From NCBI GenBank assembly GCA_964653145.1, contig CAZZCG010000008.1, positions 62,001 through 126,000 on the forward strand: 64,000 bases of DNA. The letters run 5' to 3'. Of the stretch, positions 25,074 to 33,499 are shown piece by piece (the stretch's first letter is position 1; every line of letters starts with the position of its first letter). The notes beneath the pieces were generated by a model, which was not told the origin of the DNA, searched no databases, and was given only the letters and a program-made list of their open reading frames with translations. The position numbers and the translations under genes were made by a program. This stretch comes from Pseudocalidococcus sp964653145. GTDB lineage: Bacteria; Cyanobacteriota; Cyanobacteriia; Thermosynechococcales; Thermosynechococcaceae.

Positions 25074-25775
25074 TTATCGGAGTGCGTCAACCCAGGCCGG
25101 GATGATGGGTTCAGAACCGTACCAGGGGGCGCCAGGGCAATCTGGGGACTGACTGCGCGGGGCATGGAGGACGCCGTCAAGGGTAAGATTTTCTGCTCCT
25201 TCCAAATGGGCCGACTCCACTGGAGTAACGCCATCCCCCCAGGCCAGGCCCGTGCCACAGGTCAACTGATAGCTTTGATAGGTAAACCACCGTGCCAGGG
25301 GCCAGCTTTTTTGTCCGAAGATTGCTTTTCCGGCCACGCATACATAGCGAATTTGCGCGTAGAAGGCTCCCGGATAGGTGGTGTTGACAAAATCCAGGTT
25401 TTTTCGGGTCCAACGTTCTTGACTCGTGTGGGGCGTTCCAAGACTGACTAGGGTTTTAACGGCACGTTTGCCATCCCAGACCTGGCCACAATAGGGTTCA
25501 TCCCCCAGATAGACCCGAGAAATCCATCCCCCCGCTGAATGGCCAATTAAATTAACCGAGTCACTGTTAAATTGCTTCCGGGCCTGATCAACCGTAGTGG
25601 CTAACTGCTGCAAAATTGGAGTGACGGGCCGGCCCCCAATAGTTACCAGCCAATCCTGTCCCCGCAATGGCACCACTAAGGTTGGAATGCCCAGGGCTGT
25701 TAAAGCATCCCGCAAAGGGAAATAGTCATCAGCACCAGCTAGGTATCCCGGTAAAATCACTGCAGGTAGGGGCAT
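25074..25775 (-). CDS. Lipase-like alpha/beta hydrolase
   Basis: 233 aa from ATG 25775, which has GGAG 9 nt upstream. Alpha/beta hydrolase with oxyanion PAVILPGYLAGADDY, Ser in the nucleophile elbow NLIGHSAGGWISRVYLG, and a TLVSLGTPHTSQERW segment typical of PGAP1-like and triacylglycerol lipase-like enzymes. A late Asp (WGDGVTPVESAHLEGA) and a His (LDGVLHAPRSQ) complete a plausible triad. No signal peptide. In cyanobacteria similar proteins are annotated as esterases or lipases without a defined substrate. Confidence 0.87.
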   Translation of the reverse strand: MPLPAVILPGYLAGADDYFPLRDALTALGIPTLVVPLRGQDWLVTIGGRPVTPILQQLATTVDQARKQFNSDSVNLIGHSAGGWISRVYLGDEPYCGQVWDGKRAVKTLVSLGTPHTSQERWTRKNLDFVNTTYPGAFYAQIRYVCVAGKAIFGQKSWPLARWFTYQSYQLTCGTGLAWGDGVTPVESAHLEGAENLTLDGVLHAPRSQSPDCPGAPWYGSEPIIPAWVDALR

Positions 25776-25898
25776 AGTTTCTCCATGGATTTTTGCGTTA
25801 GCCCAGGCCCTGATTCTTGTTGGCTGTATTTGGTTACTGCCCAACCTGGGTTAAAATGAGTCCTGATCTCAAATCCTGGCATTTTAGCAAGAGTCGTT

Positions 25899-25988
25899 AT
25901 GGATATTCTTACCTTAGGTTGGGTTGGTGTTCTGGGTGTGTTCACCGTTTCCATTGCCCTAGTGGTTTGGGGTCGGCATGGGATGTAG
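25899..25988 (+). CDS. petN: Cytochrome b6f complex subunit 8 (PetN)
   Basis: 29-residue single-span membrane peptide beginning MDILTLGWVGVLGVF and ending VVWGRHGM. PetN is an essential small subunit at the periphery of the cytochrome b6f dimer in the thylakoid membrane. The N-terminal MDILTLGW and the VVWGR ending match PetN of other cyanobacteria; length 29 is standard. It stands apart from petB/petD and is divergent from the lipase-like gene. The 56-aa gene follows after 21 nt. Confidence 0.95.
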   Translation: MDILTLGWVGVLGVFTVSIALVVWGRHGM

Positions 25989-26009
25989 GCAGGCTTTAGG
26001 GCTGAACTG

Positions 26010-26180
26010 ATGGACACTCTGCCGGAAATTTCCCTGGTCAATATTTTCCTTTTTGTGGCCCTGGGCTTACTGCTGGCGATTACTGGAGGCATCAGTTATC
26101 TTACCTTTGCGGAATGGCGTGATCGTCGGCGTTTGGCTCAAGAACAAAAAGATCTCAAGATCAAGGGCAAGCGCAAATAG
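26010..26180 (+). CDS. Small membrane protein behind petN, 56 aa
   Basis: Starts MDTLPEISLVNIFLFV; one hydrophobic helix (about residues 8-33, ending GGISYLTFAEW) is followed by a strongly basic tail (RDRRRLAQEQKD, then KGKRK). Topology would be one span with the basic tail in the cytoplasm. It lies 21 nt after petN on the same strand, so probably co-transcribed. I do not recognise a named family. Association with b6f is only a positional inference. Confidence 0.7.
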   Translation: MDTLPEISLVNIFLFVALGLLLAITGGISYLTFAEWRDRRRLAQEQKDLKIKGKRK

Positions 26181-26226
26181 ATTTCCATCTCCGTTGTTGG
26201 GTTGTCGCCATTAAAGTATTGAGGAG

Positions 26227-27480
26227 TTACCCCCCGAGCCCAATCTCCCTTAACTCTGACTCAATCTCACGGGGATACATCAGGTATTGGCGCCTCAAGG
26301 GTTGTGTTAAGGTCAACACTAGGTGAGAAAACTCCTGGATATCCACCAGGCCGGTAGCTGTCTTGGTCTTGATGCCCCGATGGTAGAGCGTATAACCTCG
26401 ACTCACGGCCGTCCGAATCACCACATAGAACTCTGGTGATGGGGTAATTCTTTTGGTTAATTCCATGGCTTGATGTCGGCGGGCCCTCTGCTGTGCCTCT
26501 GGCAAATCTGTTATGTCCCAAGCTTTGAGCAAATCCCGATCCAAATATCGCCGACAGAGATCCCGCAGGAGCGGATCTTGAGATTCTCCCCAGGCCTGGA
26601 GGTGGTAAACCAAGCGAATATCATCAGCGGCCAGGTAGTTGGCGAGGGAAAGCTCATGGTTATTTTCCGTCAACCAGGCCCCAATCACTGAATCCGCCCA
26701 CAGGTCACCGTTCGCATACAGTTGCCGAGCCCGCACCACCACCTGATCCAATCCCCAAGCCGCCGCCAAATTTTTTGGATGGTTGTAGATCTGGGCATAC
26801 ATGCAATAGCGGACGAATAAGTAGTGTTCAATGGCCGCCAGACCTTTGCGATCCACGGTTAATTCCTGGGAAAGTGGGTCATAATCCATTGCCATCAAAA
26901 TTCGGTCCAAGTCCAGTCGCCCGTAGGTTGCCCCCGTGAAATAGCTATCTCGCAAGAGGTAATCGAGGCGATCGCAATCTAACTGACTGGTGACTAACTG
27001 CCAAACCAGGGAAACCGGAAACTGCTTCAGGTAAACTTTTTCTAGATCGGAGGCTAAATTGGGGTCAAAGTTATCCAGGGCCTGGCGGACAGGTGGTGAT
27101 TCTAAAAAAATTCGTCGTGTCCAGAGTTCATGATTGCCGTGGAAAATCTCTTCTGCTGTGTGACTAAATGGGCCATGGCCAAAATCATGCATTAAGGCGG
27201 CTACAAGGACATGAGGGCGATAGGGCTGCAACTCTGAATACCGTTTTGCCAAGCCATCAAACGCGCGTCGGGCAATGTGCATCACCCCTAGGGAGTGGGT
27301 AAACCTAGAAGCCTCTGCACCATGAAAGGTTAAACTCGCTGGCCCCAATTGCCGAATCCGCCGCAACCGTTGACAGGCCGGAGTATCAATTAAATCAATC
27401 AGCAGTCGTTCTAGGGGATCGTTGGCATCTAGCGTAATTGCCCCATGAATAGGGTCATAATACGTTCGACCAGTAAGCAT
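26227..27480 (-). CDS. HD-domain phosphohydrolase (SAMHD1/dGTPase-like)
   Basis: 417 aa. HD-superfamily metal-dependent phosphohydrolase. Metal ligands are visible: H in SRFTHSLGVMHIARRA, the HD pair in VAALMHDFGHGPFSHTAEE, and the later D in TSQLDCDRLDYLLRDSYFTG. The overall arrangement (DPIHGAITLD near the N-terminus, RRIRQLGPASLTF) is that of the SAMHD1-like/YwfO group, which hydrolyse dNTPs. Substrate not known here. It is followed downstream by the convergent petN pair. Confidence 0.92.
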   Translation of the reverse strand: MLTGRTYYDPIHGAITLDANDPLERLLIDLIDTPACQRLRRIRQLGPASLTFHGAEASRFTHSLGVMHIARRAFDGLAKRYSELQPYRPHVLVAALMHDFGHGPFSHTAEEIFHGNHELWTRRIFLESPPVRQALDNFDPNLASDLEKVYLKQFPVSLVWQLVTSQLDCDRLDYLLRDSYFTGATYGRLDLDRILMAMDYDPLSQELTVDRKGLAAIEHYLFVRYCMYAQIYNHPKNLAAAWGLDQVVVRARQLYANGDLWADSVIGAWLTENNHELSLANYLAADDIRLVYHLQAWGESQDPLLRDLCRRYLDRDLLKAWDITDLPEAQQRARRHQAMELTKRITPSPEFYVVIRTAVSRGYTLYHRGIKTKTATGLVDIQEFSHLVLTLTQPLRRQYLMYPREIESELREIGLGG

Positions 27481-27506
27481 TGAACGATAAGCCCCATACT
27501 ACTTAA

Positions 27507-28448
27507 TTACTCTAGCAGTAGAAACGAAATTTTTGGCAAATGATGCCGTACGGAAATGGTGATTAATAAGCAAGATAAATATGTAATAAAAACTGATAAA
27601 ACAACATTTGTGAGACCAAGGACATTTATTTTTAATAACAGAATTGAAATGACATAAATCGTAATTGGAGCATGCAACAGATAAACACCACCACTTCCCG
27701 AAGCAGTAAATCTTGAGAGCAATTCAGAGTAGGAAAGGTATATCCCAAGGGTAAACAAGATCAAAACGAATGAAACATCGTAAAAGCGGTGGTCAAGTCC
27801 AGATATTGCTATAAACACAGCACTAAGGACAAGTCCAGAGAAGTAAAAAGTGTTTATATCTTTCTTGAATAAAAAGTTAAAAACTTGACCTGATGAAAAG
27901 CCAAAAATGAATAGTGGAATATTCAATAAGTCCGATCCAGCCGATGATTCGACTGGATAAATTTGAGAAACTATCAAAGCTATAACTGCCAAGATGACGA
28001 AGAAATATTTTGAGTCTATATTGAGTACATTTAATAAAAGTGTGCACAGAAAAACCATATTTAAAATTATAAATAAATAGGAGAGAAAGTACATCTGCAT
28101 TGGCCCCACAAGTTTTAAAATTGATGTAAGACCATTGACAAGATCATACTTTCCTAGAAAAGATAAAACAAATACATAAATAAATGAAAAAACAAAGAAT
28201 GGTATCATTAGCCTTTTAAAGGTTCTAATAAAAAAGCTGCTTAAACTCTGTATTCTACAGTCACGGGCTCCCTTGAAAAAGAAACCGGAAATAAAGAAGA
28301 AACCAATCACAGCGCCATCTAGATAATCCCAAACAGCATCAATTAACTCATTCACATCTTTTGAGTATCGAGATTCGGACTTTACATGCAGCCAAACAAC
28401 TGCTAACGCAAAAATATGTTTTACTAAGTCAACTCCAACGAATCTCAT
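27507..28448 (-). CDS. Acyltransferase family 3 membrane protein, probably acquired
   Basis: 313-aa integral membrane protein with about ten hydrophobic spans. The N-terminal FVGVDLVKHIFALAVVWLHV carries the conserved His of acyltransferase 3 proteins, which O-acetylate surface sugars; WDYLDGAVIGFFFISGFFFKG is also typical. The gene is much more AT-rich than its neighbours, uses A/T-ending codons and has almost none of the CCAGGCC words common elsewhere. These point to horizontal acquisition. No glycan cluster surrounds it. ATG 28448 is used (a TTG lies one codon upstream). Confidence 0.85.
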   Translation of the reverse strand: MRFVGVDLVKHIFALAVVWLHVKSESRYSKDVNELIDAVWDYLDGAVIGFFFISGFFFKGARDCRIQSLSSFFIRTFKRLMIPFFVFSFIYVFVLSFLGKYDLVNGLTSILKLVGPMQMYFLSYLFIILNMVFLCTLLLNVLNIDSKYFFVILAVIALIVSQIYPVESSAGSDLLNIPLFIFGFSSGQVFNFLFKKDINTFYFSGLVLSAVFIAISGLDHRFYDVSFVLILFTLGIYLSYSELLSRFTASGSGGVYLLHAPITIYVISILLLKINVLGLTNVVLSVFITYLSCLLITISVRHHLPKISFLLLE

Positions 28449-28576
28449 CAAAACACCCCGATAATTTTTTTAGGATAAAATATTTTCCGATTGGAAAAAC
28501 AAGAGCAGGAATTTACCTTTAAGTTCTCAATATCACTTGAGGAAAAACTATGCACCTACTTGGAAAAGTTGAGATG

Positions 28577-29827
28577 CTATTGTCCATAATTTAAGGACAT
28601 TATTTTCAAAGCGGCTTGGTATTGACTGTCTGCGCCCGTAGCGACTTGATCGGGGGAAATTGGGGCGAGGGCCACCCGCAGATCTGGGGCAATCCCCACC
28701 TTATTGATGTCGTTGTGATTGGGGGTTTCGTAGTGGGCAATGGTCACTGCCAGGCCAGAGCCGTCGGATAAATCAAATAGGGATTGGATCGAGCCTTTGC
28801 CAAAGGTTTGCTCACCCACTAGTTGCGCCCGGCCGCTGTCCTTCAAGGCCCCAGCCAAAATTTCACTGGCACTGGCACTCCCCTGATTGACCAAGACCAC
28901 TAGGGGCTTTTTCGTCAGTGGCCCATGGGTGGTACTGAAGCTGCCTAAAACTCCCTGGCGATCCACGGTGTAAACAACTACCCCCGGGTCCATGAACAAT
29001 TCGGCAATCTCAACTCCGGCCTGGAGCAATCCCCCCGGATTATTTCTCAGGTCAAGAATGTAGCTCTCTGCCCCTTGGTGTTCCAGCCGACTCAGGGCCT
29101 GGTGCATCTGATCAGTGGCCATGGCATTGAATTGTGTCAGTCGCACGTAGCCCACTTTTTTGCCGGATTCGAGAGTTTGCAGGTCACTGATCACCGGATT
29201 TAGGGTAATGTGATCTCGCTTGATCAACACCTCTTGAGGGGTAAGCTCGCCGTGGGCATGGCTAATTGTCAATAACACCGTGGAACCCACTTCTCCGCGC
29301 ATCCGCTCCGCCGCTTCATCAAGGGTTAATTCCGGGGTGGGAGTGGCATCAATCTTGAGGATTTTATCCTGGGGCAACAGTCCGGCCTGGGCCGCAGGGG
29401 AGCCAGCAATCGGTGCAATTACTTGTAAATATCCGGTTTCCGAATCCGTGGAAATTTGTAAGCCTACTCCTGTGAGTTCGCCTGAGGTACTGGTTTGCAA
29501 GCTGTGATACTGGGCTGGCCGTAGGAGTCGCGTAAAGGGATCCCCAAGGCTGGCTAACATTTTTTGAATTGCCTCGTAGGTTGCTTCTCTATTTTCTAGA
29601 GGATGTTTGAGGGTCTCTTGCCGCACCTGCCACCAGTTTTGCCCATTGAAGGTTTCATCCACATAGGACTGACTGACAATTTTCCAGGCCTCGTTGAATA
29701 GTTTTTGCTCCGAGGTCAATGCCCAGGCAGCAGGTGATTGGCCAACCCACACCCAGATCCCGAGCAAAACCCCGAGGACAAAGGTAAAACCTCGACCAAA
29801 CCGGAGCCGATCTAACCCTGCCCCCAT
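28577..29827 (-). CDS. ctpA: Carboxyl-terminal processing protease CtpA
   Basis: Serine/lysine protease, S41 family, 416 aa from ATG 29827. That start gives a normal signal peptide (FVLGVLLGIWVWVGQSP, ending AAWA). A tail-specific N-terminal region (SYVDETFNGQNWW) precedes a PDZ domain (GVGLQISTDSETGYLQV, PAAQAGLLPQDKILKID). The catalytic domain has Ser in NQGSASASEILAGAL and Lys in EQTFGKGSIQ. In cyanobacteria CtpA cleaves the C-terminus of photosystem II D1 in the lumen, and ctpA is known to lie divergent to petB as here. In-frame ATGs at 29899 and 29875 are less likely. Confidence 0.92.
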   Translation of the reverse strand: MGAGLDRLRFGRGFTFVLGVLLGIWVWVGQSPAAWALTSEQKLFNEAWKIVSQSYVDETFNGQNWWQVRQETLKHPLENREATYEAIQKMLASLGDPFTRLLRPAQYHSLQTSTSGELTGVGLQISTDSETGYLQVIAPIAGSPAAQAGLLPQDKILKIDATPTPELTLDEAAERMRGEVGSTVLLTISHAHGELTPQEVLIKRDHITLNPVISDLQTLESGKKVGYVRLTQFNAMATDQMHQALSRLEHQGAESYILDLRNNPGGLLQAGVEIAELFMDPGVVVYTVDRQGVLGSFSTTHGPLTKKPLVVLVNQGSASASEILAGALKDSGRAQLVGEQTFGKGSIQSLFDLSDGSGLAVTIAHYETPNHNDINKVGIAPDLRVALAPISPDQVATGADSQYQAALKIMSLNYGQ

Positions 29828-29907
29828 GCTTCCCCAGCCCCGGAAAAAACCTTCAGATTGTGTTACATTTCTCATGAAGCATCGGTTTTCAGGACTCATC
29901 CCCAGAT

Positions 29908-30555
29908 ATGAATAAAGTTTACAACTGGTTTGACGAACGTCTGGAAATACAGGCCATTTCGGAAGACATTTCCAGCAAGTATGTTCCTCCCCACGTTAAC
30001 ATTTTCTACTGCCTCGGTGGAATCACCCTCACCTGTTTTTTGGTGCAGTTTGCCACCGGTTTTGCCATGACTTTCTATTACAAGCCCACCGTTGCCGAAG
30101 CCTTTAGCTCCGTGCAGTACATCATGAATGAGGTCAACTTTGGCTGGTTGATCCGCTCTGTCCACAAGTGGTCCGCCAGCATGATGGTGCTGATGATGAT
30201 CCTGCACGTCTTCCGGGTCTATTTAACCGGCGGCTTCAAAAAACCTCGGGAATTAACCTGGGTCACAGGCGTGGTTTTAGCGGTCATTACGGTTAGCTTT
30301 GGAGTGACTGGCTATTCTCTGCCCTGGGATCAAGTTGGCTATTGGGCCGTGAAAATTGTTTCCGGAATTCCCGCCGCTATTCCCTTTGTCGGCGACCAAT
30401 TGGTGGAATTAATGCGGGGCGGTGTCAGTGTTGGTCAAGGCACGTTAACTCGCTTTTACAGTCTTCACACCTTTGTTTTACCTTGGTCCATTGCTGTGTT
30501 TATGCTGATGCACTTCTTGATGATCCGCAAACAAGGCATTTCTGGGCCCCTTTAA
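29908..30555 (+). CDS. petB: Cytochrome b6 (PetB)
   Basis: Core haem-binding subunit of cytochrome b6f, 215 aa, four spans. Cys in VNIFYCLGG binds haem c_n; His pairs for the two b haems lie in RSVHKWSASMMVLMMILHVFR and FYSLHTFVLPWSIAVFMLMHF. Starts MNKVYNWFDERLE, without the seven-residue N-terminal extension of Synechocystis PetB, the same length as in Thermosynechococcus. Divergent from ctpA, followed by petD after 147 nt. Confidence 0.98.
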   Translation: MNKVYNWFDERLEIQAISEDISSKYVPPHVNIFYCLGGITLTCFLVQFATGFAMTFYYKPTVAEAFSSVQYIMNEVNFGWLIRSVHKWSASMMVLMMILHVFRVYLTGGFKKPRELTWVTGVVLAVITVSFGVTGYSLPWDQVGYWAVKIVSGIPAAIPFVGDQLVELMRGGVSVGQGTLTRFYSLHTFVLPWSIAVFMLMHFLMIRKQGISGPL

Positions 30556-30702
30556 ACCACGAACCCATGAAGTTTTGGTAACGGTTCCTGGGGTAACAGT
30601 TTTTCCCTGGTTTTACTTTTATGATCGATACAGTTATCAAAACCCTTCAGTTAACCCATTGACCGCCCCCTGCTGGCTTGTGAAAGGAGAACGTTTGTCA
30701 CT

Positions 30703-31188
30703 ATGGCTAAAATTGTCAAACAACCGGATCTAAACGATCCCGCTTTAAAGGCCAAACTCAAAAAAGGTATGGGCCACAACTATTATGGTGAGCCGGCCTG
30801 GCCTAACGATTTGCTTTATATGTTTCCCGTTGTGATTATGGGCTCGATTGCCTTGGTCATTGGCCTGGCTATTTTGGATCCCGCCATGATTGGTGAACCT
30901 GCGAATCCCTTTGCCACCCCGCTAGAAATTTTGCCGGAATGGTATCTTTACCCCACTTTCCAAATTTTTCGGGTTGTGCCGAACAAACTCTTGGGTGTTT
31001 TGATGAATGGCACCATTCCCCTGGGGCTGATGTTGATTCCCTTTATTGAGAGTGTCAACAAATTCCAAAACCCCTTTCGCCGTCCTGTGGCTATGACAGT
31101 GTTTCTGTTTGGTACCTTAACCACAATTTGGTTGGGTATTGGTGCCTGCCTTCCCATTGATAAATCTTTGACCTTTGGTTTGTTCTAA
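30703..31188 (+). CDS. petD: Cytochrome b6f complex subunit IV (PetD)
   Basis: 161-aa, three-span subunit IV that forms the quinol oxidation site with PetB. The PEWY motif is present (LEILPEWYLYPTFQIFRVVPNK). Start ATG 30703 has AAGGAGA about 12 nt upstream. It is the second gene of petB-petD and is followed by a strong intrinsic terminator, so the operon ends here. Confidence 0.98.
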   Translation: MAKIVKQPDLNDPALKAKLKKGMGHNYYGEPAWPNDLLYMFPVVIMGSIALVIGLAILDPAMIGEPANPFATPLEILPEWYLYPTFQIFRVVPNKLLGVLMNGTIPLGLMLIPFIESVNKFQNPFRRPVAMTVFLFGTLTTIWLGIGACLPIDKSLTFGLF

Positions 31189-31215
31189 AGATCATTAATA
31201 CTTTTCATAATTACG

Positions 31216-31245
31216 ACCTCCTAGAGCAGTTTAGGGGGTTTTTTT
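31216..31245 (+). terminator. Rho-independent terminator after petD
   Basis: 8-bp stem (ACCTCCTA with TAGGGGGT, one G-T pair), an 8-nt loop, then a run of T residues, 27 nt after the petD stop. Confidence 0.85.
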
Positions 31246-31271
31246 AGATTTGTTATCCACTCTCAACGCCC

Positions 31272-31589
31272 ATGTCCCCACTAGAATCCTTAGAAACCTA
31301 TAGCTTGACTAACCCGAAAGAGGTGCTACTCATTCAGGCAATCTGGCAAGATCTAGCCTCTGGAGAGGAGATTGAGGATTTGGTCATGGTGTTCAAGGGA
31401 TTTTCCAGTTCTTTGATGCGTTCTACGGCAGCAGACCCAGATTTACCGGTTTTACCCCCCGACGTGGAGATCATCCGCATTGATCGCTTAGCTAGTCCCT
31501 ACCGCCCCGACGCCCCTAATTATTTGGAAGCGGATATTTCTTGGGAGCAGTTTCAGTTGAGATACCTAGCAGAACCCAAGTCGTTATAG
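31272..31589 (+). CDS. Conserved hypothetical protein, 105 aa
   Basis: Soluble acidic protein starting MSPLESLETYSLTNPKEVL. It contains LIQAIWQDLASGEEIEDLVMVFKGFSSSLMRS, a strand-helix region, then a Pro-rich stretch and ISWEQFQLRYL at the end. I recall similar small proteins in many cyanobacteria and plant plastids but can name no function. It follows the petD terminator and precedes the GGDEF regulator by 36 nt. Confidence 0.72.
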   Translation: MSPLESLETYSLTNPKEVLLIQAIWQDLASGEEIEDLVMVFKGFSSSLMRSTAADPDLPVLPPDVEIIRIDRLASPYRPDAPNYLEADISWEQFQLRYLAEPKSL

Positions 31590-31625
31590 TAGCTTTAGAA
31601 CTAGGTTGGCCTGGAGGATCGGAAA

Positions 31626-33221
31626 TTGCCCTCTGCCCTTGATCAGCCCGATGACAGTGCCTTACAGGTTAACTACTCTGCCCAGGCCAGGGAATTACAG
31701 GCGCAACTGGGACTGTTGAAACACAAAAATTTTTCTGAGGGTGATCGTCAATCTGCTCAAAAACTGGCCACTGAGCTGGGATTAACCCTGGGGGGATTGG
31801 GACAAACGGAAGTCTCACAACTGGCCTGGAGCATGGCCCAACGTTTAAGTGAGTCACCTACCCTGACAGCCCAAACCTTAGATGACTTGATCCTTTGGGG
31901 CAACAAATTAGTGGAATTAACCACCAGAACCCCAGGCCCAGTTGAACCGAGAACTCCAGCGATTCTCCTGATTGATAATGACACAGAACTAGCCCAAGCT
32001 CTCCAACGGCAGGCCCACAACTGGGATATGCATTTGGAGTTGGCATCTACGTGGGAAGCTGGCCTGGAATTGATTCCTCAGCGCCACCCCAGTGTGGTGA
32101 TCATTAATCCCCAACTGGCTCCCTCCAATGAGGCTAACTCTCAGTTACTGACACAACTGTCCCAGGCCAATCCAGCCATTCCGACAATTTTATTCACCGA
32201 TGAAGACAGTTGGCGGGCCCGTTTAGCTGCGATTCGCTTAGGTAGCCGGGTCAGTTTGGCTAAGCCGATCGGTGTCGATCAGGTTTGGCAAGCTGTCAGC
32301 GATTTAATTTATCGCAAAGAAAAAACTCAAGCCCATATTCTCATTGTCGATGATGACCCAGTGGCCATTACGATTTTGAAACGGGTTCTTGCCCCCTGGG
32401 GCCTGGAAATTACCGCAGTGCAGGATCCACAAAAGTTCTGGCACACCCTGGAAATGACAATCCCAGACTTGCTGATTCTAGATGTGCAAATGCCCGGAAT
32501 TAATGGCATTGAACTCTGTCAGATGGTGCGTTCAGATCCCCGTTGGGGCCGCTTGCCAATTGTCTTTTTTACCGCAAGTACTGAGCCTGATCTAGTGACC
32601 CGCTTGTTTGCTGCTGGGGCTGATGATTTTGTTAGTAAGCCGATTATTGGCCCAGAGTTGGTGACGCGAATTTTAAACCGGCTTGAGCGAACCCGTTTAC
32701 TGCGCAGTTTGGCAGAGACCGATCCATTAACTGGAATTTTTAATCGCCGCAAGGCCCAAGAACTGTTGGAGAAATTAATTTCTCTCTCCCTGGGCAACAG
32801 TGAACCCCTAGCCCTCGTCATGTTGGATCTGGACTATTTTAAACAGGTAAACGATCGCTACGGCCACAGTAGTGGGGATCAAGTTCTGGTGGCCACTGCT
32901 CGACTACTCCGTCAATCCTTGCGTCCCGAGGATGTGGTTGCACGCTGGGGTGGCGAGGAATTTTTAGTCGGGATGTATGGGTTAGATGGGGGCACTGCGG
33001 TCGCACGCATGGAACTTGTTCTGGACAAGCTGAGAAAGCGGCAGTTTACCTCGGAACAGGGGGATGAATTTACAGTGAGCTTTAGTGCTGGGGTTGCGGC
33101 CTGTCCGGAGCAGGGAAGGGATCTAATGGGGTTGTATCGAGCGGCTGACGAGACCTTGTATGGGGCAAAGGCGGCAGGGCGCAATCAGGTGCTAATTTCC
33201 CAGGCCCCATCCTTTAGTTAG
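31626..33221 (+). CDS. Tandem-receiver diguanylate cyclase response regulator
   Basis: 531 aa from TTG 31626, with GGAGG at 31613-31617. A helical N-terminal region (about 1-105) leads to two receivers and a GGDEF domain. Receiver 1 (about 112-225) lacks the phospho-acceptor: the site reads VVIINPQL with Asn in place of Asp. Receiver 2 (about 238-355) is canonical (ILIVDDDP, LLILDVQMPG, SKPI). The GGDEF domain has DPLTGIFNRR, MLDLDYFKQVNDRYGH and an active GGEEF. An inhibitory I-site RPED precedes it by five residues. It should make cyclic di-GMP under phosphorylation and product control. No kinase is adjacent. Confidence 0.92.
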   Translation: MPSALDQPDDSALQVNYSAQARELQAQLGLLKHKNFSEGDRQSAQKLATELGLTLGGLGQTEVSQLAWSMAQRLSESPTLTAQTLDDLILWGNKLVELTTRTPGPVEPRTPAILLIDNDTELAQALQRQAHNWDMHLELASTWEAGLELIPQRHPSVVIINPQLAPSNEANSQLLTQLSQANPAIPTILFTDEDSWRARLAAIRLGSRVSLAKPIGVDQVWQAVSDLIYRKEKTQAHILIVDDDPVAITILKRVLAPWGLEITAVQDPQKFWHTLEMTIPDLLILDVQMPGINGIELCQMVRSDPRWGRLPIVFFTASTEPDLVTRLFAAGADDFVSKPIIGPELVTRILNRLERTRLLRSLAETDPLTGIFNRRKAQELLEKLISLSLGNSEPLALVMLDLDYFKQVNDRYGHSSGDQVLVATARLLRQSLRPEDVVARWGGEEFLVGMYGLDGGTAVARMELVLDKLRKRQFTSEQGDEFTVSFSAGVAACPEQGRDLMGLYRAADETLYGAKAAGRNQVLISQAPSFS

Positions 33222-33225
33222 TGGA

Positions 33226-33492
33226 CTACTCTGATGCAGTAACGCTGGGTTGTAATCGTTGTTCCAATTCTTGCCAAACCTCCCTCGGGATTCCAACTTT
33301 GAGGGCCCGGCCCAGGCGATTTTTTTTCTGAGCCTGTTGTAAACACGGGGCCTGGGGACAGAGATAGGCTGAGCGACCTTGCCCGTCATCAAGAACCACC
33401 TCCTGGGAGCCGGCCAAGCGCACAACCCGCCAAAATTCTGACCGATGGCCCAGACGGCGACAACTCAGACATCGACGGGTATAGGGGGGCAT
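33226..33492 (-). CDS. ylxR: YlxR-family RNA-binding protein
   Basis: 88-aa YlxR (DUF448) protein. It begins PPYTRRCLSCRRLGHRSEFWRVVR and has the family GRSAYLCPQAPCLQQAQKKNRL. YlxR-type proteins bind RNA or nucleoid components and are encoded between nusA and infB. Here nusA is upstream as expected, but infB does not follow; the convergent GGDEF gene ends 5 nt away. Confidence 0.92.
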   Translation of the reverse strand: MPPYTRRCLSCRRLGHRSEFWRVVRLAGSQEVVLDDGQGRSAYLCPQAPCLQQAQKKNRLGRALKVGIPREVWQELEQRLQPSVTASE

Positions 33493-33499
33493 TGGCGGC

